In this document: one piece after another, positions 1 to 8,460 of the stretch
How positions within the stretch are numbered: position 1 is the stretch's first letter
Layout of the letters: every line of letters begins with the position of its first letter
NCBI GenBank assembly: GCA_046154125.1
Contig: JBJXEJ010000139.1
Span: 17,098-81,097, forward strand
Reading direction: 5' to 3'
Origin: PBB1 sp046154125
Lineage (GTDB): Bacteria > Pseudomonadota > Gammaproteobacteria > Burkholderiales > Burkholderiaceae_C
Length of the DNA stretch: 64,000 nt
Position numbers and translations under genes: made by a program
Notes under the pieces: model-generated
Told to the model about the DNA's origin: nothing
What the model saw: only the letters and a program-made list of their open reading frames with translations
Databases searched by the model: none

Positions 1-877
1 TATGCAATTCCAGTGCCAGTCGATAGCGTTGCTTACCCAATGTCACCTGTCGGGCCACACGCGTGCGCAAGGTGATCACGGCGTCGCCCGTGGCCACGAG
101 TTCCGCCAGTGCCTGTGCAGCGTTGTGCGCGATGTTGAGAACGGCCTGGATGAGCTGTTCGCGATCGCCGCGGAAGTCGGGAATCGACGTGTCGTAGTCC
201 CGCTCGACCCGCAAACCACGCGGAAATTCCGCCAGGATCAGTGAACGCACGCGCTCGCAGACCTCGTGGATGTTCACGTCGCTGACCACATGCGGCTTGC
301 GGTGCGGTGCCAGCAGGCGATCGACCAGTGCCTGCAACCGGTCGGCTTCCTGGATGATGACCTGCGTGTACTCGGTGAGCTCGCGGGACTGGACCTCCAT
401 CTCCAGCAGCTGTGCCGCGCCGCGGATGCCGCCGAGCGGATTCTTGATCTCGTGGGCCAGGTTGCGAATCAGCTCCTTGTTGGCACGGGCCTGGCCGAGC
501 GCGCGCTCCTCGCGGTCCTGCCGTGTCTGCTGCTCGATCTCGACCAGTTCGATCAGCACATCGGTGGTGCCATCCATCTGGTTGACGATGACATGCACCG
601 GCAGCGGCTCGCCGTGGGTCGATGCCGGACGACGCAGCAGCGCCTCGAAGCGGCTGGTAGAGAAATCGTTGCGCACGACGGCAGCGACGGTGTCGCGAAC
701 CATCTGTGCATCCACGAACCAGTCGAACAACGAGTCGCGCAGCACGCTGCGGCTCGACCAGCCCAGCACGTGTCCAAAGGACGCATTGGCGAACACGCAG
801 TGTCCGTTGGGTCGCACCACAGCCACCATCGTGGCGAGGTGATCGAATGCTGCGTAGGGCGCGGCAGCGCTCGTCAT
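1..877 (-). CDS. glnL: Nitrogen regulation sensor kinase NtrB (GlnL), C-terminus cut by window edge
   Basis: Two-component histidine kinase that would phosphorylate or dephosphorylate NtrC in response to PII and the nitrogen state. The visible 292 residues begin with a PAS-like sensor part (about residues 10-120), with no signal peptide or membrane segment, as expected for a cytoplasmic kinase. The phospho-acceptor motif AHEIKNPLGG has its histidine at residue 142 (bases 452-454). An N-box-like stretch, NIAHNAAQAL, is the start of the ATPase domain; the remaining ATPase motifs lie beyond base 1. The ATG at 877 lies 37 bases after the preceding gene. The gene lies downstream of glnA on the same strand, the usual glnA-ntrB-ntrC order, so ntrC probably follows outside the window. 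The reading frame is open to the edge. Confidence 0.93.
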   Translation of the reverse strand, partial: MTSAAAPYAAFDHLATMVAVVRPNGHCVFANASFGHVLGWSSRSVLRDSLFDWFVDAQMVRDTVAAVVRNDFSTSRFEALLRRPASTHGEPLPVHVIVNQMDGTTDVLIELVEIEQQTRQDREERALGQARANKELIRNLAHEIKNPLGGIRGAAQLLEMEVQSRELTEYTQVIIQEADRLQALVDRLLAPHRKPHVVSDVNIHEVCERVRSLILAEFPRGLRVERDYDTSIPDFRGDREQLIQAVLNIAHNAAQALAELVATGDAVITLRTRVARQVTLGKQRYRLALELH

Positions 878-914
878 CGTGCTCGAGCGTCCGGGGGGAG
901 CGGAAGCACCTCGT

Positions 915-1439
915 TCACGGCAGCTTCGAGAGTTCGCGCTTCAGCGCTGCGATGTCGCTTTCCTTGCGAGCGATCCCGGACTTCAGGTCGGACGTCCGAT
1001 CCAGGTACTTCTGGTAGTTGCGCTCGTCCCCGCGGCGCTCCGGCTCACCCTTGTTGTATTCGGCCTGCATTTCAGCCAGACGCTGTTCTTCACGCTGCAG
1101 TTCAGCCTCGAGGATGCGGCGCGCGTCGCTGTCCCGGGCGCGCTGTTCACCAGGGTCGACGCGCGCATCCGGCCGCGGGGCCGGGGGAGACGCGCTGCCG
1201 CCCGCCGCAGCGCCAACCGGCCGCTTCGGCGCAGTGATCACGGTGACCGGGGCGCCGTCCAGCGTGCGGCAACCTTGATCCTTGGCTTCCTTCGCAGTGA
1301 TCGCGCTGGTGTACAGGTTGCCGGGGCACCGGTAAACCACAGCGGAATCTCCCTGCGCGTGCGCAGGAAGCGCCGACAAGAGCGTGACGAGTGCGGCCGA
1401 CCACACCCCAAACAAACGCCCGCTGCGCAGAGACATCAT
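915..1439 (-). CDS. Exported DUF4124-type protein between glnA and glnL
   Basis: Small secreted or periplasmic protein of 174 residues with unknown activity. A signal peptide covers about residues 1-29 (hydrophobic VWSAALVTLLSALPAHA). A short DUF4124-like part follows, with VYRCPGNLYTSAIT, two cysteines and the GCRTLDGAP motif. Next come a proline-rich linker and a charged, probably coiled-coil tail (about residues 95-165, rich in Arg, Glu and Lys). I chose the ATG at 1439 because AAGAAGG lies at ribosome-binding distance; upstream in-frame starts would put a non-signal extension before the hydrophobic stretch. It sits between glnA and glnL on the same strand, which I recall as a common arrangement in Burkholderiales, so it may be co-expressed in nitrogen limitation. 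That link is inference. Confidence 0.8.
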   Translation of the reverse strand: MMSLRSGRLFGVWSAALVTLLSALPAHAQGDSAVVYRCPGNLYTSAITAKEAKDQGCRTLDGAPVTVITAPKRPVGAAAGGSASPPAPRPDARVDPGEQRARDSDARRILEAELQREEQRLAEMQAEYNKGEPERRGDERNYQKYLDRTSDLKSGIARKESDIAALKRELSKLP

Positions 1440-1544
1440 CCGGTGACCTTCTTTCGAAACGCTCATTTCCACAGAGGCTGCGCATCTGGCGCAACGACTT
1501 GATCCAGTTCGGATTGTCGAACACGGATGAAATTCCCCATCCAA

Positions 1545-1574
1545 AGAAAAAGGGACGGCTTTCGCCGTCCCTTG
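1545..1574 (-). terminator. Rho-independent terminator after glnA
   Basis: Read on the minus strand, a perfect 9-bp stem AGGGACGGC / GCCGTCCCT with a GAAA tetraloop (bases 1551-1572) is followed by a short T tract. It starts about 20 bases after the glnA stop. It probably separates the abundant glnA message from the lower-level DUF4124-glnL message. Confidence 0.9.
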
Positions 1575-1591
1575 ATTCTGCAACGCCAGCC

Positions 1592-3007
1592 TCAGAGGCT
1601 GTAGTACATGTCGAATTCGACCGGGTGGGTCGCCATACGGAAACGGGTGACTTCCGTCATCTTCAGATCGATGTAGGCATCGATGTAGGAGTCGGTGAAC
1701 ACACCGCCCTTGGTCAGGAACGCGCGATCGCCGTCGAGGTACTCAAGGGCCTGATCCAGGCTGTGGCAAACGGTCGGGATCAGCTTGTCCTCTTCCGGAG
1801 GCAGGTGGTACAGGTCCTTCGTTGCAGCTTCGCCCGGATGGATCTTGTTCTCGACACCGTCGAGACCCGCCATCAGCAGCGCGGCGAAACCGAGGTACGG
1901 ATTCATCAGCGGATCCGGGAAACGCGCCTCGACGCGACGGCCCTTGGGGTTGGCCACGTACGGGATGCGGATCGAGGCCGAGCGGTTCTTGGCCGAGTAG
2001 GCCAGCTTCACCGGGGCTTCGAATCCGGGCACCAGGCGCTTGTAGCTGTTGGTGCCGGGGTTGGTGATCGCATTCAATGCACGGGCGTGCTTGATGATGC
2101 CGCCGATGTAGTACAGCGCGAATTCGGACAAGCCTGCGTAGCCGTCACCGGCGAACAGGTTCTTGCCGTCTTTCCACACCGACTGGTGCACGTGCATGCC
2201 AGAGCCGTTGTCGCCGACGATCGGCTTGGGCATGAAGGTCGCCGTCTTGCCGTACGAATGGGCGACGTTCTGGATCACGTATTTCTGCAACTGGACCCAG
2301 TCGGCGCGCTGGATCAGCGTGCTGAACTTGGTGCCGAGTTCCATCTGGCCGGCATTGGCGACCTCATGGTGGTGCACTTCGACCGGCACGCCCAGTGCTT
2401 CGAGTACAAGACACATCTCGGAGCGCATGTCCTGGAAGCTGTCCACCGGCGGCACCGGAAAGTAGCCACCCTTCACCGCAGGACGGTGTCCGGTGTTGCC
2501 ATGCTCGTATTCGCGGCCGGTGTTCCAGGACGCCTCTTCGGAGTCGATCTTCGAGAAGCAGCCGGACATGTCGTTGCCCCAGCGAACGCTGTCGAACACG
2601 AAGAATTCAGGCTCTGGACCGAAATAGGCGGTGTCGCCCAGACCCGAGGCCTTCATGTAGGCCTCGGCACGCTTGGCCAGCGAACGCGGATCGCGCTCGT
2701 AGGGCTTGCCATCGGCCGGATCGATGACGTCGCAGGTCAGGATCATCGTCGGCTCTTCGAAGAACGGATCGATGTTGGCTGTGTTCGCATCAGGCATCAA
2801 TTGCATGTCCGACGCTTCGATGCCCTTCCAACCAGCGATCGACGAACCGTCGAAGGCATGGCCCGACGTGAATTTGTCTTCGTCGAAATGGGACACGGGC
2901 ACGGTGACGTGCTGTTCTTTGCCGCGGGTGTCGGTGAAACGGAAGTCGACAAACTTGACTTCGTTCTCTTTCACCATCTTCATCACATCGGCGACGGTCT
3001 TGGCCAT
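1592..3007 (-). CDS. glnA: Glutamine synthetase type I
   Basis: Makes glutamine from glutamate, ammonia and ATP; cytoplasmic dodecamer and the main ammonia-assimilating enzyme. The 471-residue length is typical of GSI-beta. The N-terminal half of the beta-grasp begins MAKTVADVMKMVKENEVKFV; the catalytic part includes the HRPAVKGGYFP and GDNGSGMHVHQS motifs. The C-terminal KDLYHLPPEE contains the tyrosine that is adenylylated by GlnE in this family. The ATG at 3007 is chosen because AGGAG lies about nine bases upstream and the protein then starts as in its relatives; the frame is open 31 codons further upstream. A sigma-54-type promoter and NtrC-like sites lie upstream, and a terminator follows. 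Confidence 0.98.
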   Translation of the reverse strand: MAKTVADVMKMVKENEVKFVDFRFTDTRGKEQHVTVPVSHFDEDKFTSGHAFDGSSIAGWKGIEASDMQLMPDANTANIDPFFEEPTMILTCDVIDPADGKPYERDPRSLAKRAEAYMKASGLGDTAYFGPEPEFFVFDSVRWGNDMSGCFSKIDSEEASWNTGREYEHGNTGHRPAVKGGYFPVPPVDSFQDMRSEMCLVLEALGVPVEVHHHEVANAGQMELGTKFSTLIQRADWVQLQKYVIQNVAHSYGKTATFMPKPIVGDNGSGMHVHQSVWKDGKNLFAGDGYAGLSEFALYYIGGIIKHARALNAITNPGTNSYKRLVPGFEAPVKLAYSAKNRSASIRIPYVANPKGRRVEARFPDPLMNPYLGFAALLMAGLDGVENKIHPGEAATKDLYHLPPEEDKLIPTVCHSLDQALEYLDGDRAFLTKGGVFTDSYIDAYIDLKMTEVTRFRMATHPVEFDMYYSL

Positions 3008-3108
3008 CAGGAATCTCCTAGCGGGACGCTGTTTGGGTGAGGGGGAAGGAAGGGATCGAACACAGCTGCGACGCGGTAACGCCGCCTCAAAAATGTGCAT
3101 TGCAAAGT

Positions 3109-3124
3109 AGCAGAAAGCGTGCCC
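3109..3124 (-). promoter_or_regulatory. Sigma-54 (-24/-12) promoter of glnA
   Basis: On the minus strand the sequence GGGCACGCTTTCTGCT matches the RpoN consensus TGGCACG-N4-TTGCW, with the invariant GG and GC separated by ten bases. The predicted start of transcription is near base 3098, giving a leader of about 90 bases before the glnA ATG. NtrC-dependent RpoN promoters are established for glnA in many proteobacteria; the use here is inferred from the sequence. Confidence 0.8.
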
Positions 3125-3217
3125 AGCAAGCGTGTGTTCTGGGCATCAAGCGCAACCTGCCCGCTGGGCAACAGCCCTTTTACGCGGCACTCAGCAGGCT
3201 GAAACTGTAACTGCATC

Positions 3218-3258
3218 TGCGCCCGGATCAGGTGCATACAACATCCCATATTGGTGCA
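3218..3258. promoter_or_regulatory. Two NtrC-like half-site groups upstream of the glnA promoter
   Basis: TGCGCC-N7-GGTGCA (3218-3236) and a second TTGGTGCA (3251-3258) resemble the NtrC site TGCACC-N5-GGTGCA. The two GGTGCA half sites are 22 bases apart, two helical turns, and lie about 120-160 bases upstream of the predicted start, a normal enhancer distance. The spacing inside each site is imperfect, so binding is only suggested. Confidence 0.45.
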
Positions 3259-3270
3259 CATCCGATGGGG

Positions 3271-4095
3271 TCATCGCACCACCTCAGGGCCCAGCTTGGC
3301 GTAACACTCGCGCAGCCCCTGCACCAGCGCCGAAAAAGCCCGCTCTACAGCGGCGCGATCGCCTTTGACCCCGAGTTCGATGTGAGGCCCCCATTCAGGA
3401 TGATCCACGCTGGGCAGACTGAACACCTTGACGTCGGGATGGAGGGATTCGATCGACTCCATCAACGGCGTCAGGGCTGCCTCCATCGCACCCAGCACGA
3501 TGACCGACTGCTCTCGCTGACCTTGCGCCAGGTGCAGGTGCGGGCAGCGCTGGTCAAGCACCCATTCAATCATCGGCCATGCCATCACCGGGAAGCCCGG
3601 AACGAAATACACGGCGGCATCAGGCATTTGGGCGCCGGCTGACCCGCGTACGAAGAAGCCGGCGATCTTGTTGTACGGATTCGGAATGATCTCGGAGCCT
3701 TCAGGGAAGAGGGCCATGTTCAGTCGATGCACGTTGTCGGCACGATTTGGATCGAAGGACTCGCCCTTTTCTGCTGCCACTTCGCGCATGCGTTCGATGA
3801 TCAGATCACGTGCGACCGGATGCAGCGCCAGCGGAACGCCGAGCGCCATGGCGGCGCACTGCCGGGTGTGGTCGTCGGGCGTCGCGCCGATGCCGCCACA
3901 GGAGAACACGATGTCTCCGCTGGCCAGAGCATCGCGCAGGTCGGCCGTGATGCGCTGAGGATCGTCACCCACGTAGCGCACCCAGCTGAGCGACAGACCC
4001 CGAGCCGCCAGCAGTTCGATGACTTTCGGAACGTGCTTGTCCGCACGCTTTCCCGAAAGGATCTCGTCCCCAACGATCAGCAGACCGAAAGCCAT
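3271..4095 (-). CDS. CinA-like / MoaB-fold molybdopterin-binding domain protein
   Basis: A 274-residue protein of the COG1058 type, the N-terminal (MoaB/MogA-like) half of CinA without the C-terminal PncC amidase domain. Motifs include IVGDEILSGKRADKH near residue 7 and the CGGIGATPDDHT loop near residue 66, which binds a nucleotide or pterin-like ligand in this fold. No signal peptide is present, so it is cytoplasmic. In relatives this domain has ADP-ribose or NAD-derivative pyrophosphatase activity; which substrate it uses here cannot be told from sequence. It begins ten bases after the EI24 gene, so the two are probably one transcript. Confidence 0.88.
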   Translation of the reverse strand: MAFGLLIVGDEILSGKRADKHVPKVIELLAARGLSLSWVRYVGDDPQRITADLRDALASGDIVFSCGGIGATPDDHTRQCAAMALGVPLALHPVARDLIIERMREVAAEKGESFDPNRADNVHRLNMALFPEGSEIIPNPYNKIAGFFVRGSAGAQMPDAAVYFVPGFPVMAWPMIEWVLDQRCPHLHLAQGQREQSVIVLGAMEAALTPLMESIESLHPDVKVFSLPSVDHPEWGPHIELGVKGDRAAVERAFSALVQGLRECYAKLGPEVVR

Positions 4096-4105
4096 GGCCT
4101 CGCGC

Positions 4106-4993
4106 TCAGGCCGGGGGAAGCGGAATCAGACCCGGCGAAACGTCCGCCTCGGTCACCGGAGAAGGCGTCGGTGGCTGAGGCGAAACGACCGCGAGGTCGC
4201 GCTCACGCCGCAGCGCCTGCAAGGCACTCAACGCGTAGTGGGAAAACCAGAGCGCGGAAAACGCGAACACCAGTGTGTAGATCCAGATTGCCACTGGCAC
4301 CAGCACCGGCGCCAGTGCCAGGAACAGGACACCAGAAGCCCAGACCAGCGATGGCGCCGCACCGAGATAGCCGGTCAGGATGCCCATGCCAAGCAACGAA
4401 CTGCGATGCCGCTTGATCAATTCCCGACGCTCTTCCTTCGTCGCATGTTCGGCCAGCACGTCGTAGGTCATGACCTTGTAGGTCAGCCAGCCCCAGATCA
4501 GCGGCGGCAGGATCAGCACCAGCGGAGGAACGAACCACAGCGGTACGGAGACGAGCAGCGCGACGAGCGCAACGAGGGTGGCCATCAGGGCCGCAAAAGC
4601 GCCCGCCGTGACCGAGCCTCCGTGACGCCGCTCGAGTGCCTGAAAGCGGCGTTCGGCTACCAGGCTCAGCATCGCCGGGGTCATCAGCGCCGCAACCACG
4701 AGCAACGAGCCAACCACGATCAACGGCATGACGGCGAACACCACGATCAACGGGGCGAGGAATTTCCTCAGCCCGCTGAGGCCTGCGCTTTCAAGCCAGG
4801 CGAGCAGCGATGCCACCCAGGCGTGAGATTCGAGGCCGGCGCCGACCCAGGACACGACCGGCACCCAGAAGAAATATCCGAGCCCGAGCGCGACCACGCC
4901 CATCAACACGAGCGGCAGCAACGACAGCGCGATGACTCGTGGATGCAGGCAATAGGCGGCTGCGCGCCAGAACGAATCGATCAGCAGTTTCAT
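4106..4993 (-). CDS. EI24-domain inner-membrane protein
   Basis: A 295-residue membrane protein of the EI24 (etoposide-induced 2.4) family, the family that includes the sulfate transporter CysZ. Hydrophobic segments are visible near residues 20-45, 75-110, 140-185 and 215-245. The N-terminal motif SFWRAAAYCLHPRVIALSLL fits the family. The C-terminus ends in a proline-rich tail. No cysteine or sulfate genes are nearby, so a CysZ role is not supported and the substrate is unknown. The ten-base gap to the downstream CinA-like gene suggests co-transcription. Confidence 0.8.
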   Translation of the reverse strand: MKLLIDSFWRAAAYCLHPRVIALSLLPLVLMGVVALGLGYFFWVPVVSWVGAGLESHAWVASLLAWLESAGLSGLRKFLAPLIVVFAVMPLIVVGSLLVVAALMTPAMLSLVAERRFQALERRHGGSVTAGAFAALMATLVALVALLVSVPLWFVPPLVLILPPLIWGWLTYKVMTYDVLAEHATKEERRELIKRHRSSLLGMGILTGYLGAAPSLVWASGVLFLALAPVLVPVAIWIYTLVFAFSALWFSHYALSALQALRRERDLAVVSPQPPTPSPVTEADVSPGLIPLPPA

Positions 4994-5051
4994 GCGGCAC
5001 AGGATACGTCACGCGAGCGTCTGATCGGCCCGCCTGCGCGGGGCGTGTCGC

Positions 5052-5867
5052 TCACTCGTCGTCGCCGCCAAATATGGTGCCGCCGAGCAGGCCGCCACCC
5101 AGCACACCGCCGAGCAATGAACCTTCTTCGCGCGATCCTCCACGTTGGGGCGCCGCGGCGAACACGCGGGAAGCCAGGCGCGAGAACGGCAGGCTCTGCA
5201 GCCACACGGTGCCGGGGCCGGTCACCTTGGCGAAGAACAGCCCTTCGCCGCCGAACAGGGCTGTCTTCACCTTGCCGACGTACTGGATCTCGAAATTGAT
5301 GTCGGGCGTGAACGCGACCACGCAACCGGTATCGATCAACAGCGTCTGGCCCGGCTGCAGTTCACGCTTGAGCACGGTGCCGCCAGCGTGCACGAACGCC
5401 AGACCATCGCCTTCGAGCTTCTGCATGATGAAGCCTTCACCACCGAAGAATCCGACCGACATCTTCTGCTGCAGGAAGATGCCGAGCGATACGCCCTTGG
5501 CGGCGCAGAGAAACGCATCCTTCTGGCAGATCAGCATGCCACCCAGCTTGCGCAGATCCATCGGCAGAATCTTGCCCGGGTAAGGCGCGGCGAACGCGAT
5601 GCGCAATTTTCCGCGCCCCTGGTTGGTGTAGACCGTGGTGAACAGCGACTCACCGGTGACCAGCCGCTTGCCCGCGCCCAGCAGCTTCCCGAACAGCCCG
5701 CCGGTGCTGGCCGACCCGTCACCGAACACCGTGTCCATCGAGATGCCGGCGTCCATGAACATCATGCTGCCGGCCTCGCCGACCGCGGCTTCACCCGGGT
5801 CGAGCTCGACTTCGACGAACTGCATTTCGGAGCCCTTGATCTCGTAATCGACCACGTCCATTGCCAT
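5052..5867 (-). CDS. AIM24 / TIGR00266 family protein
   Basis: A 271-residue cytoplasmic protein of the AIM24 family, a tryptophan-RNA-binding-attenuator-like beta fold. Visible family features are MDVVDYEIKGSEMQFVEVEL, EAGSMMFMDAGI, and the repeated glycine-rich turns FFGGEGFIMQKLEGDG and LFGGEGLFFAKVTGPG. The C-terminus is very glycine-rich (GSLLGGVLGGGLLGGTIFGG), typical of bacterial members. AGGAG eight bases before the ATG at 5867 sets the start; a longer frame upstream lacks a site. Its function in bacteria is not settled. It stands alone between the EI24 gene and a divergent PEP-CTERM gene. Confidence 0.85.
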   Translation of the reverse strand: MAMDVVDYEIKGSEMQFVEVELDPGEAAVGEAGSMMFMDAGISMDTVFGDGSASTGGLFGKLLGAGKRLVTGESLFTTVYTNQGRGKLRIAFAAPYPGKILPMDLRKLGGMLICQKDAFLCAAKGVSLGIFLQQKMSVGFFGGEGFIMQKLEGDGLAFVHAGGTVLKRELQPGQTLLIDTGCVVAFTPDINFEIQYVGKVKTALFGGEGLFFAKVTGPGTVWLQSLPFSRLASRVFAAAPQRGGSREEGSLLGGVLGGGLLGGTIFGGDDE

Positions 5868-6011
5868 TGCGATTGCTCCTGATGGATTGAATTGGCGGGA
5901 TGTTATCGCCGGCGAATTGGATGTCGATCTCGCCTCCACTCACCCCTCGAACCGGGGGGCGCGATCGACCCGCCGTGATGCGGCTCACGAACGGCTGGCT
6001 TGCTGCGTCTC

Positions 6012-6035
6012 CGCACCCCGCGGCTGCGGGGTGCG
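6012..6035. repeat. Perfect 10-bp-stem hairpin upstream of the PEP-CTERM gene
   Basis: CGCACCCCGC, loop GGCT, GCGGGGTGCG. It lies in the divergent space between the AIM24 and PEP-CTERM genes, about 80 bases before the latter's ATG. Neither side has a T tract, so it is not a standard terminator; it could be a leader structure or a protein-binding palindrome. Confidence 0.6.
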
Positions 6036-6116
6036 AGTGATCAGGTGCGTCAGTAGCCTCCAGGACATCGACGATTCGTTCGCCTCCGACACACCGACTT
6101 TCAGCGAGAAATCTCC

Positions 6117-6773
6117 ATGATTCGCAAGTTCATCAAGCCACTGCTCGCCGCCTCTGTGGTTCTGTCCGCCTCCCATGCACAGGCCAGCGTGGTCCAGTTT
6201 CAGGGCTTTGCGCATGGGTCCGAGTACGTCGAGTACTCACTTTCCTCGTCCGCGTATCAGGGCACCCAGGCCGGCGGGTTCAACGTGCTGCTCAATGGCA
6301 GCAAGAACATCACGACCTACTGCGTTGACTTGTTGCAGCACATCAACCTTTCGGGCACCTACAACGACTACACACAGGTGAGCGGATCCGCACACCTGTT
6401 CGCCAACAGCCGAGCCAATGACGACATCGGTCGCCTGTTCACGTCGGCAGGCGTCCTGGTCCACGACGCCACCACGGAGGCCGCTTTCCAGTTGGCCGTC
6501 TGGGAAATCGCCTACGAGACCGACAAGAGCTACAGCCTGAGCGACGGGATTGCGAAGTTCCACGGATCGATCAGCGCCGTGGGCTTCGCCAACGACTGGC
6601 TGAGCCAACTCGGCTCGAAAAGCTCGGTGAACCTGCAAGTGCTGGAAAGCCGCACCTTCCAGGACCAGGTGTTCGCCAATCGGATCCCGGAACCATCGAG
6701 CGCTGCCCTCATCGCGGCAGCGATGCTGGGTCTGGGAGCCGTTCAACGGCGCAGAACACGCAGGGCCGACTGA
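6117..6773 (+). CDS. PEP-CTERM sorted surface protein with possible internal thioester
   Basis: Secreted 218-residue protein. A signal peptide (residues 1-24, ending SHAQA) is followed by a compact domain and a C-terminal PEP-CTERM sorting signal: IPEP at 190-193, a hydrophobic helix, and the basic end RRRTRRAD. In PEP-CTERM systems exosortase EpsH cuts near the PEP motif at the inner membrane and the product goes to the surface or matrix. The middle carries TYCVDL (Cys69) and AAFQLAVWEI (Gln125), the two-residue pattern of thioester domains, in which Cys and Gln form an isopeptide-like thioester for covalent attachment. No exosortase gene is in the window. A bidirectional terminator follows. 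The thioester is inference. Confidence 0.88.
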   Translation: MIRKFIKPLLAASVVLSASHAQASVVQFQGFAHGSEYVEYSLSSSAYQGTQAGGFNVLLNGSKNITTYCVDLLQHINLSGTYNDYTQVSGSAHLFANSRANDDIGRLFTSAGVLVHDATTEAAFQLAVWEIAYETDKSYSLSDGIAKFHGSISAVGFANDWLSQLGSKSSVNLQVLESRTFQDQVFANRIPEPSSAALIAAAMLGLGAVQRRRTRRAD

Positions 6774-6792
6774 ACAACGCTTCAGCAATAAA

Positions 6793-6816
6793 AAAGGGCG
6801 GCTCAGGCCGCCCTTT
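6793..6816. terminator. Bidirectional terminator between PEP-CTERM and monooxygenase genes
   Basis: A perfect 10-bp stem AAAGGGCGGC / GCCGCCCTTT with a TCAG loop lies between two convergent genes. It has A and T runs on the proper sides for use in both directions. Confidence 0.9.
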
Positions 6817-6840
6817 CTCGTGGGTCCGGCGGCCAGACTC

Positions 6841-8460
6841 TCAGGCCGTGACGAATCCCTCGTAACCGCTCGCCTTGACCGCATCGCACTTGTCCCGGTA
6901 ATTGCCGACACCGCCGGCATAGGCCAGCAGCCGCCTCGGCTTGCCTGCGACGTTGGAACCCATGTACCAGGAGTTGGTCTTGGACACCAGCATGACGTTG
7001 GCAAGTTCGTCATGGTGAGCGACCCACTGGGCTTCCACAGCCTCGCTCGGCTCGATGGAACGCCGACCCTGGTCTCGCACGAACTGGATGCAGTCGGTGA
7101 TCCAGTCCACCTGCTGCTGCACGCAGGTCGGCACGTTGCAGAACGCCGCTGCTGGCGAAAACGGCGCCATCGTCATGAACAGGTTCGGGTAGCCGTGAAC
7201 CTGCAAACCCATCGTCGTGCGGATGCCGTCGGTCTCCCAGGCGTCGCGCAAGAGCAGGCCGTTGCGACCACGGATGTCGGTCTTGGTCAATGCGCCGGTT
7301 CCGGCATCGAAGCCGGTGGCGAAGATCAGGATGTCGAGTTCGTGCTCGCCGGCCGATGTCTTGAGGCCCTTTTCGGTGAAGCACTCGATCGGCGTCGCCC
7401 TGGCGTCGACCAGCGTGACGTTGTCGCGGTTGAAGGCCTCGTAATACTTCGTCTCCAGAGGCACACGGCGCGTGCCGAATCCGTGGTCGTTGGGCACGAG
7501 CATCTCGGCGACCTTCGGGTCCTTGATGCGTGCGCGGATGCGCTGGCGTGCGAACTCGGAGAACTCCTCGTTGACCTTCTCGTCGACGAACACGCTCAGG
7601 AAGCTGCCGATCCAGAAGCTGAGCGAGCCATCGTCCCAGAGGTCCTGCATGCGCTTTTGACGCTCCTCGTACGGCAGGCTCAGGAAATCGCGGCTGTCGA
7701 AGTCGTAGTCGAAGCCCGCGAAGGTGCCCTGCACCCGCTTCTTGAGATCCGGGTACCGCGAACGCAGCTCGGCGCGGTCGGCGTCGTCGTACTTCGGGTT
7801 GCGCATCGGGATCGTGTAGTTGGCGGTGCGCTGGAACACCGTCAGGTGGCCCACCTGATCGGCAATCGTCTGGATCACCTGGATGCCGGTCGCGCCGGTG
7901 CCGATCACGCCGACACGCTTGCCCTTGAGGTCGACGCCCTCCTTAGGCCACTGCGCGGTGTGGACGATCTGCCCCTTGAAGCGCTCGCGGCCGGGGAACG
8001 GCGGCAGCATCGGCACCGACAGTCCGCCAGTACCCATGATCAGGAACTGGGCGCTGACCGTCTGGCCATCGTCGGTCGACACGGTCCAGCGCTGGGTGGC
8101 TTCATCGAAGCTGGCACCGGTCACGCGGGTCCTGAACTGGATGTTGCTCCGCAGGTCGAACTTGTCTGCCACGTGGTTCAGGTAGCGCTCGGTTTCCTCC
8201 TGCGCGGGAAAGCGCTCGCTCCAGTCCCACTCGCTGAGCAGGTCGTCCGAGAACCAGTACTGGTAGACGTAGGCCTGCGAGTCGACACGCGCACCCGGAT
8301 ACCGGTTCCAGTACCAGGTGCCGCCTACACCGGTTCCGGCCTCGAAGGCCCGCACGCTCAGGCCCTGCTCACGCAGCTTGTAGATCGCATACAGACCGGC
8401 CACGCCGGCACCGACGACGACGGCATCGAACTGCTTCGGTGCTTCATGGACATTCGACAT
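6841..8460 (-). CDS. Flavin-containing Baeyer-Villiger-type monooxygenase
   Basis: A 539-residue FAD/NADPH monooxygenase of the cyclohexanone monooxygenase type, which inserts oxygen next to a ketone to give esters or lactones. Two Rossmann motifs are visible: GAGVAG (17-22, FAD) and GTGATG (187-192, NADPH). Between them FKGQIVHTAQWP (161-172) matches the Baeyer-Villiger fingerprint FxGxxxHTxxWP. Length and the N-terminal GGTWYWNRYPGARVD motif fit the family. It is transcribed away from a large MalT/LuxR-type regulator, with about 200 bases between them, suggesting that regulator controls it. No partner alcohol dehydrogenase or esterase is adjacent, so the substrate (cyclic, aryl or steroid ketone) is open. 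Confidence 0.93.
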   Translation of the reverse strand: MSNVHEAPKQFDAVVVGAGVAGLYAIYKLREQGLSVRAFEAGTGVGGTWYWNRYPGARVDSQAYVYQYWFSDDLLSEWDWSERFPAQEETERYLNHVADKFDLRSNIQFRTRVTGASFDEATQRWTVSTDDGQTVSAQFLIMGTGGLSVPMLPPFPGRERFKGQIVHTAQWPKEGVDLKGKRVGVIGTGATGIQVIQTIADQVGHLTVFQRTANYTIPMRNPKYDDADRAELRSRYPDLKKRVQGTFAGFDYDFDSRDFLSLPYEERQKRMQDLWDDGSLSFWIGSFLSVFVDEKVNEEFSEFARQRIRARIKDPKVAEMLVPNDHGFGTRRVPLETKYYEAFNRDNVTLVDARATPIECFTEKGLKTSAGEHELDILIFATGFDAGTGALTKTDIRGRNGLLLRDAWETDGIRTTMGLQVHGYPNLFMTMAPFSPAAAFCNVPTCVQQQVDWITDCIQFVRDQGRRSIEPSEAVEAQWVAHHDELANVMLVSKTNSWYMGSNVAGKPRRLLAYAGGVGNYRDKCDAVKASGYEGFVTA

